The translations under genes and the position numbers were made by a program. The notes under the pieces are model-generated. The model ran no database searches and was not told where the DNA came from. It saw only the letters and a program-made list of their open reading frames with translations. From the NCBI RefSeq assembly GCF_030287405.1, contig NZ_JASVVV010000003.1, positions 248,001-312,000 on the forward strand: 64,000 bases of DNA, written 5' to 3'. This document shows, one piece after another, positions 48,828 to 57,992 of the stretch. The stretch is from Halalkalicoccus sp. NIPERK01. GTDB lineage: Archaea; Halobacteriota; Halobacteria; Halobacteriales; Halalkalicoccaceae. Position 1 is the first letter of the stretch, and the number at the start of each line of letters is the position of its first letter.

Positions 48828-49306
48828 GCGCCGCCCTCGTCGTAGTTCTGCGTCGCCCGATCGAGCAGCGACGCCGCCGGTTCGCCGTACTCGTAGCCGG
48901 GGACGATCCCCTGGACCCACGTCCCCTCGACGAACTCGACGAGCGCCTTCGCGTTCTCGGCGGCGCGCTCGGGGTCCGAACTCGAAAAGGCCATCTCGAC
49001 GCGGACCGCCCGTCCCTCCCGCGTCACCTCCGAATCGATCGATTCGAGGCCGGTCGTCACCTGTTCGGGCCCCTCGAGCCGGAGCGTCAGGGTGTCGAAC
49101 CACCCTTCCTCGACCACCGCGGCGACCGTCTCTCCCTCGACGACGGCGCCGAGCGTCGGCACCCGCACGACGACGCGATAGCGCGTCTCTCCGTCCCCGT
49201 CGTCGGTCTCGACGACCGCCTCGAACGGCGTCGTCGTCAGTTCGTGGCCCGCCTCTCCCCGCTCGTAGGCCGCGTGCTCGGAGAGGGCGGCGTCTGCGTC
49301 GGTCAT
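48824..49306 (-). CDS. Haloarchaeal conserved protein, DUF5813-like
   Basis: The 160-residue acidic soluble protein is predicted alpha/beta with FEAVVETDDGDGETRYRVVV, VPTLGAVVEGETVAAVVEEG and ERAAENAKALVEFVEGTWV. The ending has IVPGYEYGEPAASLLDRA. I associate it with the DUF5813 family of haloarchaea, which has no known function. The ATG at 49306 is preferred because the upstream extension is proline-rich and overlaps the next gene. It shares its stop with the RAM gene. Confidence 0.7.
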   Translation of the reverse strand: MTDADAALSEHAAYERGEAGHELTTTPFEAVVETDDGDGETRYRVVVRVPTLGAVVEGETVAAVVEEGWFDTLTLRLEGPEQVTTGLESIDSEVTREGRAVRVEMAFSSSDPERAAENAKALVEFVEGTWVQGIVPGYEYGEPAASLLDRATQNYDEGGA

Positions 49307-49349
49307 CGTCGGAACGAGGGGAGCGGGGAGTAAGGGGGTTACGCTCCGT

Positions 49350-49607
49350 TCAGGCGTTCTCGTCGTCGGGGCTTCGCGCCGCACCCATCGCGTCGACGTC
49401 GTAGCTCTCGCGCTCCTCGATCGCCCGGCGGTGCTGGTCGATCTCCGCCTCGATGGCCTCGGCGCGTTCCTCGTCGACCCCGTCGGACTCGCGGAGGTCG
49501 TCTAGCTCCTCGCGGGCGGCGTCGAGGCGTTCGCGGGCCCGTTCGTCGTCCTCGATCTCGGTCACCCGTGCCAGCGTCGCCTCGATCTCGTTGAGCGTGT
49601 CGGCCAT
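49350..49607 (-). CDS. Small acidic coiled-coil protein
   Basis: The 85-residue protein is almost entirely helical with heptad-type spacing: LNEIEATLARVTEIEDDERA, ARERLDAAREELDDLRESDG and AEIDQHRRAIEERESYDVD. No catalytic residues, signal or membrane segment. Function not recognised. It lies upstream of the DUF5813-like gene on the same strand, 43 bp away, and diverges from the CNNM gene. Confidence 0.65.
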   Translation of the reverse strand: MADTLNEIEATLARVTEIEDDERARERLDAAREELDDLRESDGVDEERAEAIEAEIDQHRRAIEERESYDVDAMGAARSPDDENA

Positions 49608-49742
49608 ACTCACGAGACGGTATCGAGGACGGTATAGATGGGGGGTCGTCCGGCGCTATCGTTTTGTGACGGCCCCGATAAGACCAGCCGTGTCCGTATC
49701 CTACACTCGGGATCTCGATTCGGGACGGTCGCGGGGGAGCGC

Positions 49743-51086
49743 ATGGTAGACGTCCTGTTCTCGGTCGGCGGGCTACTGCTGGCGCTCTTTCTCGTGGTGT
49801 TGAACGGCTTTTTCGTGGCCTCCGAGTTCGCGTTCGTCCGCATCCGTTCGACCGCCGTCGATAGGCTCGTCGGAGAGGGTCGGGCGGGCGCCGAGACGTT
49901 GGCCGAGGCGGTCGACAGCCTCGACGACTACCTCGCGGTCACCCAACTCGGCATCACGATCTCCTCGCTCGGGCTGGGCTGGGTCGGCGAACCCGCGGTC
50001 GCGGCGCTCATCGAGCCGGTGCTCGAATCCGTCCTCCCGCCGGGCGTCATCTCGCTGGTCGCGTTCGCGATCGGCTTCGGCTTCATCACCTTCCTCCACG
50101 TGGTCTTCGGCGAACTCGCGCCGAAGACGATCGCCATCCAGAAGGCCGAACGGATCTCGCTGCTGGTCGCCCCGCCAATGAAGCTCTTTTACTACCTGTT
50201 CGTCCCGGGGATCGTCGTCTTCAACGGCACCGCCAACTTCTTCACGCGGCTGATCGGCGTCTCTCCCGCCTCCGAGACCGAGGAGACACTGAGCGAGGAG
50301 GAGATCCTCCTCGTCCTCACGCGCTCGGGAAAACAGGGCGCGGTCGACATGGAGGAGGTCGAGATGATCGAGCGCGTCTTCGACCTCGACGACACCGCAG
50401 TCCGGCAGGTCATGATCCCCCGGCCCGACGTGGTGTGGATCCCCGCCGACTGCCCGCTCTCGGAACTCCGCTCGATCATCGTCGAGGCGGGCCACACCCG
50501 CTATCCCGTTCTGGAGGGGGAGAACGACGACGAGGTCGTCGGGTTCGTCGACGTCAAGGACGTCCTGCGGGCGATCGAGGACGGGGAGGAGCCAACCGCC
50601 CGCGACCTCGCGCGCGAGGTGATCATCATCCCCGAAACGGGCCGGATCGACGACCTGCTGGCGGGGTTCCAGCGCGACCGAAGCCAGATGGCCGCGGTGA
50701 TCGACGAGTGGGGCGCCTTCGAGGGGATCGTCACCATCGAGGACATCGTCGAGGAGATCGTCGGCGACATCCAGGACCAGTTCGACGTCGAGGTCGAGGA
50801 GCGCGAACCCTCGATCGAGCACCTCGGAGACGGTGCCTACGCGATCGACGGGGGCGTCTCCCTCTCGAACGTCAACGACGCGCTCGACGCCGAGTTCGAA
50901 CGCGCGGAGTACGAGACCATCGGTGGCTTGGTGCTCGACCGACTCGGGCGGGTGCCGGAGGTCGGCGACGAGGTCTCGGTGGAGGGCTACCGGCTCTCGG
51001 TTGAGGTGGTCGACGGGACGCGGATCTCGACGGTCGTGGTTCGGAAGGAAAAAGCCGAGGAGGGCGAACCAGAGACCTCCGAGTGA
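49743..51086 (+). CDS. CNNM/CorC-type membrane protein (DUF21, CBS pair, HlyC domain)
   Basis: The 447-residue protein has an N-terminal DUF21 region of about four membrane helices (FSVGGLLLALFLVVLNGFFV, VTQLGITISSLGLGWVGEP, FLHVVFGELAPKTIAIQ). A CBS pair follows (about 215-335; MIPRPDVVWIPADCP, HTRYPVLEGENDDEVVGFVD), then a CorC_HlyC domain (about 350-435; GAYAIDGGVSLSNVND). Family role: magnesium efflux or cation transport regulated by nucleotides. The EELP-like GELAPK motif typical of CNNM transporters is present. The ATG at 49743 begins the first helix. Confidence 0.92.
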   Translation: MVDVLFSVGGLLLALFLVVLNGFFVASEFAFVRIRSTAVDRLVGEGRAGAETLAEAVDSLDDYLAVTQLGITISSLGLGWVGEPAVAALIEPVLESVLPPGVISLVAFAIGFGFITFLHVVFGELAPKTIAIQKAERISLLVAPPMKLFYYLFVPGIVVFNGTANFFTRLIGVSPASETEETLSEEEILLVLTRSGKQGAVDMEEVEMIERVFDLDDTAVRQVMIPRPDVVWIPADCPLSELRSIIVEAGHTRYPVLEGENDDEVVGFVDVKDVLRAIEDGEEPTARDLAREVIIIPETGRIDDLLAGFQRDRSQMAAVIDEWGAFEGIVTIEDIVEEIVGDIQDQFDVEVEEREPSIEHLGDGAYAIDGGVSLSNVNDALDAEFERAEYETIGGLVLDRLGRVPEVGDEVSVEGYRLSVEVVDGTRISTVVVRKEKAEEGEPETSE

Positions 51087-51130
51087 GGGTGGTCCCATGC
51101 TCGTTTCGATGCCCAGTTGTAAGGAACACA

Positions 51131-51172
51131 TCTATAAACAATGACAGTGAATACAAAGTAAGGGGGAATGCA
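51131..51172 (+). promoter_or_regulatory. Promoter and ribosome-binding region of vapBC
   Basis: TCTATAAACA (51131-51140) fits a TATA box, and AAGGGGGAA lies 5-8 bases before the ATG at 51173 as a possible ribosome-binding site. The 86-bp gap is AT-richer than the surrounding sequence. Toxin-antitoxin modules commonly repress their own promoter here. Confidence 0.45.
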
Positions 51173-51427
51173 ATGAGTATCACTACCGAGGCCACGATCA
51201 CGAGTAAGGGACAGATCACCATTCCGAAGGAGATCCGAGACAGATTGGAACTCACACAGGGTGAAACCATTTCGTTCGAACTCACCGAAGAAGGGGTGGT
51301 AGTGATGCGCAAAGCGGGAGATCCGCTTGCGCAGTTGCGTGAACTCCGGGAGGAGATCACGTTCAGCGAAGCTGATATCAAGGCGATGAAGCGGGACTCG
51401 AAACACCAGTGGAGCAAGTACGAGTGA
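51173..51427 (+). CDS. vapB: VapB-type antitoxin (SpoVT/AbrB fold)
   Basis: The 84-residue protein has the AbrB/MazE swapped-hairpin domain (ATITSKGQITIPKEIRDRLE, about 8-27) and a C-terminal toxin-binding tail. It should bind operator DNA and neutralise the PIN-domain toxin encoded next. The stop codon overlaps the toxin start (GTGA). Codon use is less GC-extreme than neighbouring genes, which suggests horizontal acquisition. Confidence 0.9.
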   Translation: MSITTEATITSKGQITIPKEIRDRLELTQGETISFELTEEGVVVMRKAGDPLAQLRELREEITFSEADIKAMKRDSKHQWSKYE

Positions 51428-51831
51428 TTTTTATCGATTCATGGGTCTGGATCGAGTACTTTTCTGAGGATGACCGGTGGCGTGATGCCGAGGCTGTCCT
51501 CGAAAAAATTCCCTCGGAGGGTGCCGTGATCACTCCGACGGTACTGATGGAAGTCCACTATCGAATCGAACGAAAAGCCGATGAACGCCGTGCGGACCGC
51601 GTAATCGATACGATTCGCCGGTTCGACGAACTCGATATCGTCCCTGTAACCACCGAGGTTGCACTGAATGCTGCGAGGCTCCGAGAGCGCCACTATCAGC
51701 GCGGCGAGCGTGAACTCTCATACGCTGACGCTATTCATCTGGCCGCCGCGCTGATGACCGGCTGTGAGGTACTTTATTCGGGAGATAGCGACTTCGAAGG
51801 GTTAGACGAGATCCGAACGGAAATCGTCTGA
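51424..51831 (+). CDS. vapC: VapC-type PIN-domain ribonuclease toxin
   Basis: The 135-residue PIN protein has the acidic active-site set: Asp in IFIDSWVWIEYF, Glu in TVLMEVHYRIE, Asp in SYADAIHLAAA and Asp in YSGDSDFEGL. It cleaves RNA, often tRNA or rRNA, when VapB is lost. The GTG at 51424 overlapping the vapB stop is the best start; a GTG at 51409 is the alternative. It lies upstream of the duplicated tRNA-Gly segments, a usual insertion target. Confidence 0.9.
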   Translation: MIFIDSWVWIEYFSEDDRWRDAEAVLEKIPSEGAVITPTVLMEVHYRIERKADERRADRVIDTIRRFDELDIVPVTTEVALNAARLRERHYQRGERELSYADAIHLAAALMTGCEVLYSGDSDFEGLDEIRTEIV

Positions 51832-51878
51832 ACACTCGCACCCCGTCGCGGTTGCTCGCAGTTTTGCGTTCAGCAAAA

Positions 51879-51902
51879 ATGCGCTGGCTGGGATTTGAAC
51901 CC
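51879..51902. repeat. Partial duplicate of the tRNA-Gly 3' end (att-like direct repeat)
   Basis: These 24 bases are identical to 51999-52022, the 3' end of the tRNA-Gly gene (TGCGCTGGCTGGGATTTGAA core). A third, shorter inverted-like scrap CAAATCCAGCG lies near 51952-51962. Duplication of tRNA 3' ends is the mark left by integrases that insert at tRNA genes. Confidence 0.7.
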
Positions 51903-51999
51903 CGCGAGACGGTCGGCCTCGCTTCGCTCAGCCGCTGCGACTCGCTTGCTCAAATCCAGCGTAACGATATTTCTGTTCGCGTGAGTGCTCGCAGAAATA

Positions 52000-52070
52000 T
52001 GCGCTGGCTGGGATTTGAACCCAGGTTGTGACCATGGCAAGGTCACGTGATACCACTACACTACCAGCGC
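52000..52070 (-). tRNA. trnG: tRNA-Gly (GCC)
   Basis: On the minus strand, GCGCTGG at the 5' end pairs with CCAGCGC at the 3' end (7 bp) with discriminator A. The D-arm has TAGTGTAGTGGTATCA. The anticodon arm GTGACC-TTGCCAT-GGTCAC has the anticodon GCC. The T-arm has GGGTTCAAATCCC. CCA is not encoded. No intron is seen. TATA-like CCTTATAC at 52101-52109 lies about 30 bases upstream. Confidence 0.96.
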
Positions 52071-52266
52071 CCGGTTGCACTTTCGGGTATTCCGGTGACG
52101 AGTATAAGGCTTCCGAATCGGGGGCGGACGCCGCCGTCCCGAACCCTCCGGGATCGGCCGTCCTGAGCGTGTGAAACCCACACGTTCGGCGAGAAAACGC
52201 TACCCTTTTAGGTCCTGATCCGATACCTTCGCCACAGTCTAGTGCCACGGCGAGAAAGTAGCTGGC
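52071..52266. other. Intergenic region with promoters for tRNA-Gly and the ribosomal operon
   Basis: The minus-strand TATA CCTTATAC at 52101-52109 serves the tRNA gene. On the plus strand, CCCTTTTAGG (about 52203-52212) resembles a haloarchaeal TATA/BRE element upstream of the SPOUT methyltransferase gene. The rest shows no coding frame. Confidence 0.45.
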
Positions 52267-53127
52267 ATGACCGTCAGCATACTCGTTCCGTCGTCGCTGG
52301 TCCGGGAGGCCGAGGACAAACGCGAGGCGACTCGCAAACTCGGCTACGTCGCCCGCGCGGCGACCGTCTTCCGGGCCGACCGCCTGATCGTCTTCCCCGA
52401 TTCGGATGGGGAACGCAGGTGGGGCGGCGGGTTCGTCGAAACCGTACTCGCGTACGCCGCAACGCCCCCGTACCTCCGAAAGGAGGTGTGGGATACGCGG
52501 GACGAACTGGAGTATGCGGGCGTCCTGCCCCCGCTTCTCGCCGTGTCACGGACCGGCTCCGGATCGAACGGTTCGGGGTCGTTAAGACAGGGACTCGTGA
52601 CCGAGGTCGGATCTGAAGGGCGCGTACGGGTCAATTGCGGACTGCAACACCCACTCTCCCTCATTACGCCTCCCGGGATGGAGGTCGAGGAGGGGGAACG
52701 CGTGACCGTCAGGATATCTTCGCGACGACCGGTCCGTGCGAAACTCGTCGAGGAGCCGTCGGGGCTCGAAGTCGAGCGGACGGACCTCTCGGTGGCGCTC
52801 GGCCGCCCCGACGCGGGCGTCCGGATCGCGACTTCTCGCTTCGGCGAGGAGCTCACGATCGGGCGCCTCTCGGGGCTCTCAGCGCGCGTCCAGCGCGACG
52901 GAACCACCGTCGCCTTCGGCGCGCCGGGCCGCGGGCTGCCGGCGATACTAGACGTGGAGGCCGAACGTGTTGCCGCCGGTCGGTCGGCGGACGCCGTCGA
53001 ACCCGAATCGGGCGAACCCGAACGGTTCGACCTTTGGCTCAACACGATCCCACACCAGGGCAGCGAGACGGTGCGAACGGAGGAGGCGATGTTCGCGTCG
53101 CTCGCGTGCCTGACACTCACGGAGTGA
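52267..53127 (+). CDS. SPOUT-type RNA methyltransferase family protein (DUF171-like)
   Basis: The 286-residue protein starts SILVPSSLVREAEDKREATR and YVARAATVFRADRLIVFPDS, then an OB-like insertion (QGLVTEVGSEGRVRVNCGLQ). The deep knot ending includes VAFGAPGRGLPAI and the strand NTIPHQGSETVRTEEAMFAS. This is the archaeal/eukaryotic putative SAM-dependent RNA methyltransferase often placed before rpl3. It probably modifies rRNA. Its stop is four bases before the L3 start, so it is the first gene of the operon. Confidence 0.85.
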   Translation: MTVSILVPSSLVREAEDKREATRKLGYVARAATVFRADRLIVFPDSDGERRWGGGFVETVLAYAATPPYLRKEVWDTRDELEYAGVLPPLLAVSRTGSGSNGSGSLRQGLVTEVGSEGRVRVNCGLQHPLSLITPPGMEVEEGERVTVRISSRRPVRAKLVEEPSGLEVERTDLSVALGRPDAGVRIATSRFGEELTIGRLSGLSARVQRDGTTVAFGAPGRGLPAILDVEAERVAAGRSADAVEPESGEPERFDLWLNTIPHQGSETVRTEEAMFASLACLTLTE

Positions 53128-53131
53128 GACA

Positions 53132-54145
53132 ATGCCACAACCAAGCAGACCACGCAAAGGCTCGTTAGGGTTCGGCCCACGGACGCGCGCCGCCAGTGAG
53201 GTGCCGCGCTTCAACTCGTGGCCGGACGACGACGGACAGCCAGCGCTGCAGGGATTCGCCGGTTACAAGGCCGGCATGAGCCACGTGGTGATGGTCAACG
53301 ACGAGGCCAACTCGCCCATCGAAGGCACCGAACAGACGGTGCCCGTCACCATCGTGGAGACCCCGCCCATGCGGGCGGTCGCTCTGCGCGCGTACGAACA
53401 GACCGCTTACGGACTCCAGCCCCGCGGCGAGGTCTGGGCCGAGGAGTTCGACGACGAACTCCACCGCGCCCTCGACCTCCCCGAGGAGTTCGACGAGGCG
53501 GCCCGCGACGACCTCGAGGCGGCGCTCGACGAGGGACGGGTCGACGACCTCCGGGTCATCACCCACACCTCGCCCGCGTCGGTTCGGGGCGTCCCGAAGA
53601 AGAAGCCCGACATCATGGAGACCCGCGTCGGCGGGGGCTCGCTCGAAGAGCGCGCCGAGTTCGCGCTCGACCTGCTCGACGAGGGCGGCGAACACGACGC
53701 GACCGATGTGTTCCGCGCCGGCGAGTACCTCGACGCCAGCGGCGTCACCACGGGCAAGGGCACCCAGGGCCCGGTCAAGCGCTGGGGCGTCCAGAAGCGA
53801 AAGGGCAAACACGCCCGCCAGGGGTGGCGCCGACGCATCGGCAACCTCGGCCCGTGGAATCCCTCGCGGGTTCGCTCGACGGTCCCCCAGCAGGGCCAGA
53901 CCGGCTACCACCAGCGCACCGAACTCAACAAGCGCCTGATCGCGCTCGGGGAGGAAGACGACGTCAACCCCGACGGCGGTCTCGTCAACTACGGCGAGGT
54001 ATCGGGCCCCTACGCGCTGATCAAGGGGTCGCTGCCGGGCCCAGACAAGCGACTGATCCGGTTCCGCCCCGCGATCCGGCCGAACGACCGACCGCGACTG
54101 GACCCCGAGGTCCGGTACGTGTCCACCGCATCGAACCAGGGATAA
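53132..54145 (+). CDS. rpl3: 50S ribosomal protein L3 (uL3)
   Basis: The 337-residue protein starts [19 protein letters not shown], the N-terminal tail that reaches into the ribosome core. [34 protein letters not shown] and [15 protein letters not shown] follow. It binds near the peptidyl-transferase centre of 23S rRNA. Length is typical of archaea. It lies one base before the L4 gene. Confidence 0.98.
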   Translation: MPQPSRPRKGSLGFGPRTRAASEVPRFNSWPDDDGQPALQGFAGYKAGMSHVVMVNDEANSPIEGTEQTVPVTIVETPPMRAVALRAYEQTAYGLQPRGEVWAEEFDDELHRALDLPEEFDEAARDDLEAALDEGRVDDLRVITHTSPASVRGVPKKKPDIMETRVGGGSLEERAEFALDLLDEGGEHDATDVFRAGEYLDASGVTTGKGTQGPVKRWGVQKRKGKHARQGWRRRIGNLGPWNPSRVRSTVPQQGQTGYHQRTELNKRLIALGEEDDVNPDGGLVNYGEVSGPYALIKGSLPGPDKRLIRFRPAIRPNDRPRLDPEVRYVSTASNQG

Positions 54146-54146
54146 C

Positions 54147-54899
54147 ATGAGCACGAAAACCATCGATCTGGACGGCAACGAGGCGGGCGAGATCGACCTG
54201 CCGGAGGTCTTCGAGACGACCTACCGGCCGGACCTGATCAAGCGCGCCGTGCTCGCCGCCCAGGCAAACAGACAGCAGGACTACGGCGCGGACCCCTTCT
54301 CGGGCAAGCGCACCTCGGCCGAGTCGCTGGGGACGGGTCGCGGAATGGCGCGCGTCCCCCGCTCGAACGGGCAGGGCAAACGCGTGCCACAGGCCGTCGG
54401 CGGCCGCCGGGCACACCCACCGAAGGCCGAGAAGGACCGCTCGCAGGACATCAACACGAAGGAGCGAAAGCTCGCGACCCGAAGCGCGATCGCCGCGACC
54501 ACGGACGCGGAACTCGTCGCCGAGCGGGGCCACCGCTTCGACGAGGACGTCTCGCTGCCGCTGGTCGTCTCAGACGAGTTCGAGGAGCTGATCAAGACCA
54601 AGGAGGTCCTCGCGTTCCTCGAGAGCGTCGGCCTCGCCGACGACGTCGCGCGCGCGGACGAGGGCCGGAAGGTCCGCGCGGGTCGCGGGAAGACCCGCGG
54701 TCGCAAGTACAAGGAACCGAAGTCGATCCTCTTCGTCACCTCCAGCGAGGCCGGCCCGTCGAAGGCCGCCCGCAACCTCGCGGGCGTCGACGTCGCGACC
54801 GCGCGCGAGGTCAGCGCCGAGGACCTCGCGCCGGGCACCCACCCGGGTCGACTGACGGTCTGGACCGAGAGCGCGATCGAGGAGGTGGCCGACCGATGA
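54147..54899 (+). CDS. rpl4: 50S ribosomal protein L4 (uL4)
   Basis: The 250-residue protein has the long basic loop [21 protein letters not shown] that lines the exit tunnel, and [20 protein letters not shown]-type sequence further on ([20 protein letters not shown]). The start follows L3 by one base; the stop overlaps L23 by four bases. Archaeal form, longer than the bacterial one. Confidence 0.98.
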   Translation: MSTKTIDLDGNEAGEIDLPEVFETTYRPDLIKRAVLAAQANRQQDYGADPFSGKRTSAESLGTGRGMARVPRSNGQGKRVPQAVGGRRAHPPKAEKDRSQDINTKERKLATRSAIAATTDAELVAERGHRFDEDVSLPLVVSDEFEELIKTKEVLAFLESVGLADDVARADEGRKVRAGRGKTRGRKYKEPKSILFVTSSEAGPSKAARNLAGVDVATAREVSAEDLAPGTHPGRLTVWTESAIEEVADR

Positions 54900-55144
54900 C
54901 GATCCGCCACCCCCTCATCACCGAGAAGGCGATGAACGACATGGACTTCGAGAACAAACTCCAGTTCATCGTCGACCTCGACGCCACCAAGCCGCAGATC
55001 CGCGAGGCGATCGCAGACCAGTACGACGTCGAGATCACCAAGGTAAACACACAGGTGACCATGAACGGAACCAAGAAGGCGACCGTGCGACTGTCAGAGG
55101 ACGACGACGCACAGGAAGTCGCCTCCCGAATCGGGGTGTTCTAG
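54896..55144 (+). CDS. rpl23: 50S ribosomal protein L23 (uL23)
   Basis: The 82-residue protein reads [20 protein letters not shown] and [19 protein letters not shown], a full small L23 of the archaeal type. It sits at the tunnel exit and is a docking site for SRP. It overlaps L4 by four bases (ATGA) and its stop is directly followed by the L2 start. Confidence 0.98.
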   Translation: MTIRHPLITEKAMNDMDFENKLQFIVDLDATKPQIREAIADQYDVEITKVNTQVTMNGTKKATVRLSEDDDAQEVASRIGVF

Positions 55145-55867
55145 ATGGGGCGACGAATCAGGGGCCAGCGGCGTGGCCGCGGCGGATCGGTGTTCCGCGC
55201 CCCCTCGCACCGCTACAAGGCGGACCTCTCGCACCGGCGCGCGGAGGACGGCGACCTGCTCACCGGCACGGTCGTCGGGATCGAACACGACCCCGCACGC
55301 AGCGCCCCCGTCGCGGACGTGGAGTTCGACGACGGCGACCGGCGTCTCGTCCTCGTCCCCGAGGGCGTCGGCACCGGCGAGGAGATCCAGGTCGGGATCA
55401 GCGCGGAGATCAAGCCCGGCAACACGCTGCCGCTCGCGGAGATCCCCGAGGGCGTCCCGGTCTGTAACGTCGAGTCGAAACCCGGCGACGGCGGCCGGTT
55501 CGCGCGGGCCAGCGGCGTCAACGCGACGCTGATCACCCACGACCGAAACGCCGCGGTCGTCCAGCTTCCCAGCGGGGAAGTCAAGCGGCTCTCGCCCGAC
55601 TGCAGAGCGACGATCGGCGTGGTCGCCGGCGGCGGCCGCACCGAGAAGCCGATGGTCAAGGCCGGAAACAAGTACCACAAGATGAAAGCCCGGGGCACGA
55701 AGTGGCCCCGCGTGCGCGGCGTGGCGATGAACGCCGTCGACCACCCGTTCGGTGGCGGCGGCCGCCAGCACCCCGGTCGCCCCAAGAGCGTCTCGTCGGA
55801 CGCACCGCCGGGACGGAAGGTCGGCGACATCTCCTCGCGACGCACGGGGAGAGGTGGTAACAGATGA
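55145..55867 (+). CDS. rpl2: 50S ribosomal protein L2 (uL2)
   Basis: The 240-residue protein has [20 protein letters not shown], the OB and SH3 domains ([18 protein letters not shown]), and the conserved end [19 protein letters not shown]. The His in that block is the residue tied to peptidyl transfer. Overlaps S19 by four bases. Confidence 0.98.
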   Translation: MGRRIRGQRRGRGGSVFRAPSHRYKADLSHRRAEDGDLLTGTVVGIEHDPARSAPVADVEFDDGDRRLVLVPEGVGTGEEIQVGISAEIKPGNTLPLAEIPEGVPVCNVESKPGDGGRFARASGVNATLITHDRNAAVVQLPSGEVKRLSPDCRATIGVVAGGGRTEKPMVKAGNKYHKMKARGTKWPRVRGVAMNAVDHPFGGGGRQHPGRPKSVSSDAPPGRKVGDISSRRTGRGGNR

Positions 55868-56289
55868 GTTCATCCGATTACAGAACCGGCCAGGAGGGCG
55901 AGTTCACCTTCCGTGGCCACACGATCGACGAGTTGCAGGAGATGGAGCTAGAGGAAGTCGCGGAACTGCTGCCCGCCCGCCAGCGGCGGAGCATCGAACG
56001 CGGCCTGTCGGTCGAGAAGCAGAAACTGCTCGAGAAGGCCGAGGGGCGTGACCCCGAGGAGAGCGCGAACAACCCGATCCGCACGCACCTGCGCGACATG
56101 CCGATCGTGCCGGCGTTCGTCGGGAAGACGTTCGCCGTCTACAACGGCCAGGAGTTCGAGCGCGTCGAGGTCCGCCCCGAGATGCTCGGGCACTACCTCG
56201 GCGAGTTCCAGCTCACGCGCCAGTCGGTCGAGCACGGCCAGGCCGGGATCGGCGCGACCCGCTCCTCGAAGTTCGTGCCACTGAAATGA
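55864..56289 (+). CDS. rps19: 30S ribosomal protein S19 (uS19)
   Basis: The 141-residue protein has the archaeal N-terminal extension ([20 protein letters not shown]) and the conserved core with [39 protein letters not shown] and [14 protein letters not shown] at the end. It binds the 16S rRNA head. Ten bases separate it from L22. Confidence 0.98.
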   Translation: MSSSDYRTGQEGEFTFRGHTIDELQEMELEEVAELLPARQRRSIERGLSVEKQKLLEKAEGRDPEESANNPIRTHLRDMPIVPAFVGKTFAVYNGQEFERVEVRPEMLGHYLGEFQLTRQSVEHGQAGIGATRSSKFVPLK

Positions 56290-56299
56290 GGTAAAAAGG

Positions 56300-56767
56300 A
56301 TGGGAATCAGCTACAGCGTGGACGCGGACCCGGAGACGACGGCGAAAGCCATGCTCCGAGAGCGTCCCATGAGCCACAAGCACAGCAAGGAGGTCGCCCG
56401 CGAGATCAAGGGCAAGACCGCGGGCGAGGCCATCGCATACCTCGAATCGGTCGTCGCCGAGGAGCGGTCGGTCCCCTTCAAATCGCACAACTCCGGCGTC
56501 GGCCACCGAAACGACATCGACGGCTGGGACGCCGGCCGCTACCCGAAGAAGGTCTCGGAGGCGTTCCTCGACCTGCTCGGGAACGCCGTCGGGAACGCCG
56601 ACCACCAGGGCTTCGACGGCGAGTCGATGCGGATCATGCACGTCGCCGCCCACAAGGTCGGCGAGTCGCCCGGGAGGAAGCCACGGGCGATGGGGCGGGC
56701 GACGGCGTGGAACACCCCGCAGGTCGACGTCGAACTGATCCTCGAAGATGAGGAGGAGGACAACTGA
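56300..56767 (+). CDS. rpl22: 50S ribosomal protein L22 (uL22)
   Basis: The 155-residue protein has MSHKHSKEVAREIKGKTAGE, the hairpin region FKSHNSGVGHRNDIDGWDAG, and RKPRAMGRATAWNTPQVDVE, the beta loop that reaches into the exit tunnel. A TGATGG overlap joins it with the S3 start (one base). Confidence 0.98.
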   Translation: MGISYSVDADPETTAKAMLRERPMSHKHSKEVAREIKGKTAGEAIAYLESVVAEERSVPFKSHNSGVGHRNDIDGWDAGRYPKKVSEAFLDLLGNAVGNADHQGFDGESMRIMHVAAHKVGESPGRKPRAMGRATAWNTPQVDVELILEDEEEDN

Positions 56768-57717
56768 TGGCAGACGAACACGAGTTCATCCAGAACGGGA
56801 TGCAGCGCTCCCAGATCGACGAGTTCTTCGCGACGGAGCTCGAGCGCGCCGGCTACGGCGGCATGGACGTCGCGAAGACGCCGATGGGGACCCAGATCGT
56901 CCTCAAGGCCGAGAAACCCGGCATGGTGATCGGGAAGGGCGGGAAGAACATCCGCAAGGTGACCCGCCAGCTCGAGGAGCGCTTCGACCTCGACGACCCG
57001 CAGATCGACGTCCAGGAGGTCGACGAGCCCGACCTGAACGCCCAGATCGTCGCCGACCGGCTCGCGAACGCCCTCGAACGAGGGTGGTACTTCCGGAAGG
57101 CCGGTCACACCACGATCGACCGGATCATGGACGCCGGGGCGCTCGGCGCGGAGATCGTCCTCTCGGGGAAGGTCACGGGCGCGCGCTCGCGCGTCGAGAA
57201 GTTCAACCGCGGCTACGTCAAGCACAACGGCGAACCCGCCGAGGAGATCGTCGACCGCGGGCTCGGAACGGCCGTGATGAAGCTCGGCACGATCGGCGTC
57301 AACGTCAAGATCATCCCGCCGGGCGCACAGCTGCCCGACGACTTCCGGATCCACGACGACGCCGAGGTCGAGGACCTGATCGCCGACACCGCGGAGACCG
57401 ACGAGGGCGTCGACGACCTCCTCGAAACCGTCGACGAAGAGGTCGACGAGGAGGCCGTCGAGGCGCGCGGCGTCGCCGACGAGACCGACGCCGCCGAACC
57501 CGGCGCGGTGACCGAGACCGACGGCACCGTCGAGGAGGAGGGCGTCGACGAGGAGTTCGTCGACGAAACGGGCGCGCTCGACGATGACGTCGTCGAGGAA
57601 GTCGAGGAGGAGGTCGACGAGGAAGACCTCGAACTCGAGGAGGACATCGAGGCCGAGGCGGCCGAACTGGTCGCCGAGATGGAAGCCGAAGAGAGCGGCG
57701 AGGAGGGCGATAACTGA
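56767..57717 (+). CDS. rps3: 30S ribosomal protein S3 (uS3) with long acidic C-terminal tail
   Basis: The 316-residue protein has the KH domain with [19 protein letters not shown] (about 58-76) and the core ending near residue 200 ([20 protein letters not shown]). The remaining about 110 residues are almost pure Glu/Asp/Val with [14 protein letters not shown]-like repeats and no basic residues. Bacterial S3 and many archaeal ones lack such a long tail, which is likely disordered and suited to high salt. The stop overlaps the L29 start by one base. Confidence 0.97.
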   Translation: MADEHEFIQNGMQRSQIDEFFATELERAGYGGMDVAKTPMGTQIVLKAEKPGMVIGKGGKNIRKVTRQLEERFDLDDPQIDVQEVDEPDLNAQIVADRLANALERGWYFRKAGHTTIDRIMDAGALGAEIVLSGKVTGARSRVEKFNRGYVKHNGEPAEEIVDRGLGTAVMKLGTIGVNVKIIPPGAQLPDDFRIHDDAEVEDLIADTAETDEGVDDLLETVDEEVDEEAVEARGVADETDAAEPGAVTETDGTVEEEGVDEEFVDETGALDDDVVEEVEEEVDEEDLELEEDIEAEAAELVAEMEAEESGEEGDN

Positions 57718-57986
57718 TGGCGATCCTCCACGCAGCGGAGATCCGCGACATGACGCCCGCCGAGCGCGAGGCCGAAGTCGAGGAACTCCGGACGGAGTTG
57801 TTGAACATGAAGGCCGTCCAGGCCGCGGGCGGTGCGCCGGAGAACCCCGGTCGAATCGGGGAGCTGAAACGCACCATCGCCCGCGTGAAGACGATCCAGG
57901 GCGAGGAAGGCGACGATGCCGGACGAGCGGCGCAGCCGCGAGACGCGGATTCCGACGAGGCGGACGCCTCCGAGAGCGAAGAGTAA
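57717..57986 (+). CDS. rpl29: 50S ribosomal protein L29 (uL29)
   Basis: The 89-residue protein reads [40 protein letters not shown] and [19 protein letters not shown], the two-helix L29 fold next to the exit tunnel. The last about 25 residues are an acidic tail. It starts within the S3 stop codon (TGATGG). Confidence 0.97.
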   Translation: MAILHAAEIRDMTPAEREAEVEELRTELLNMKAVQAAGGAPENPGRIGELKRTIARVKTIQGEEGDDAGRAAQPRDADSDEADASESEE

Positions 57987-57992
57987 CGAACC

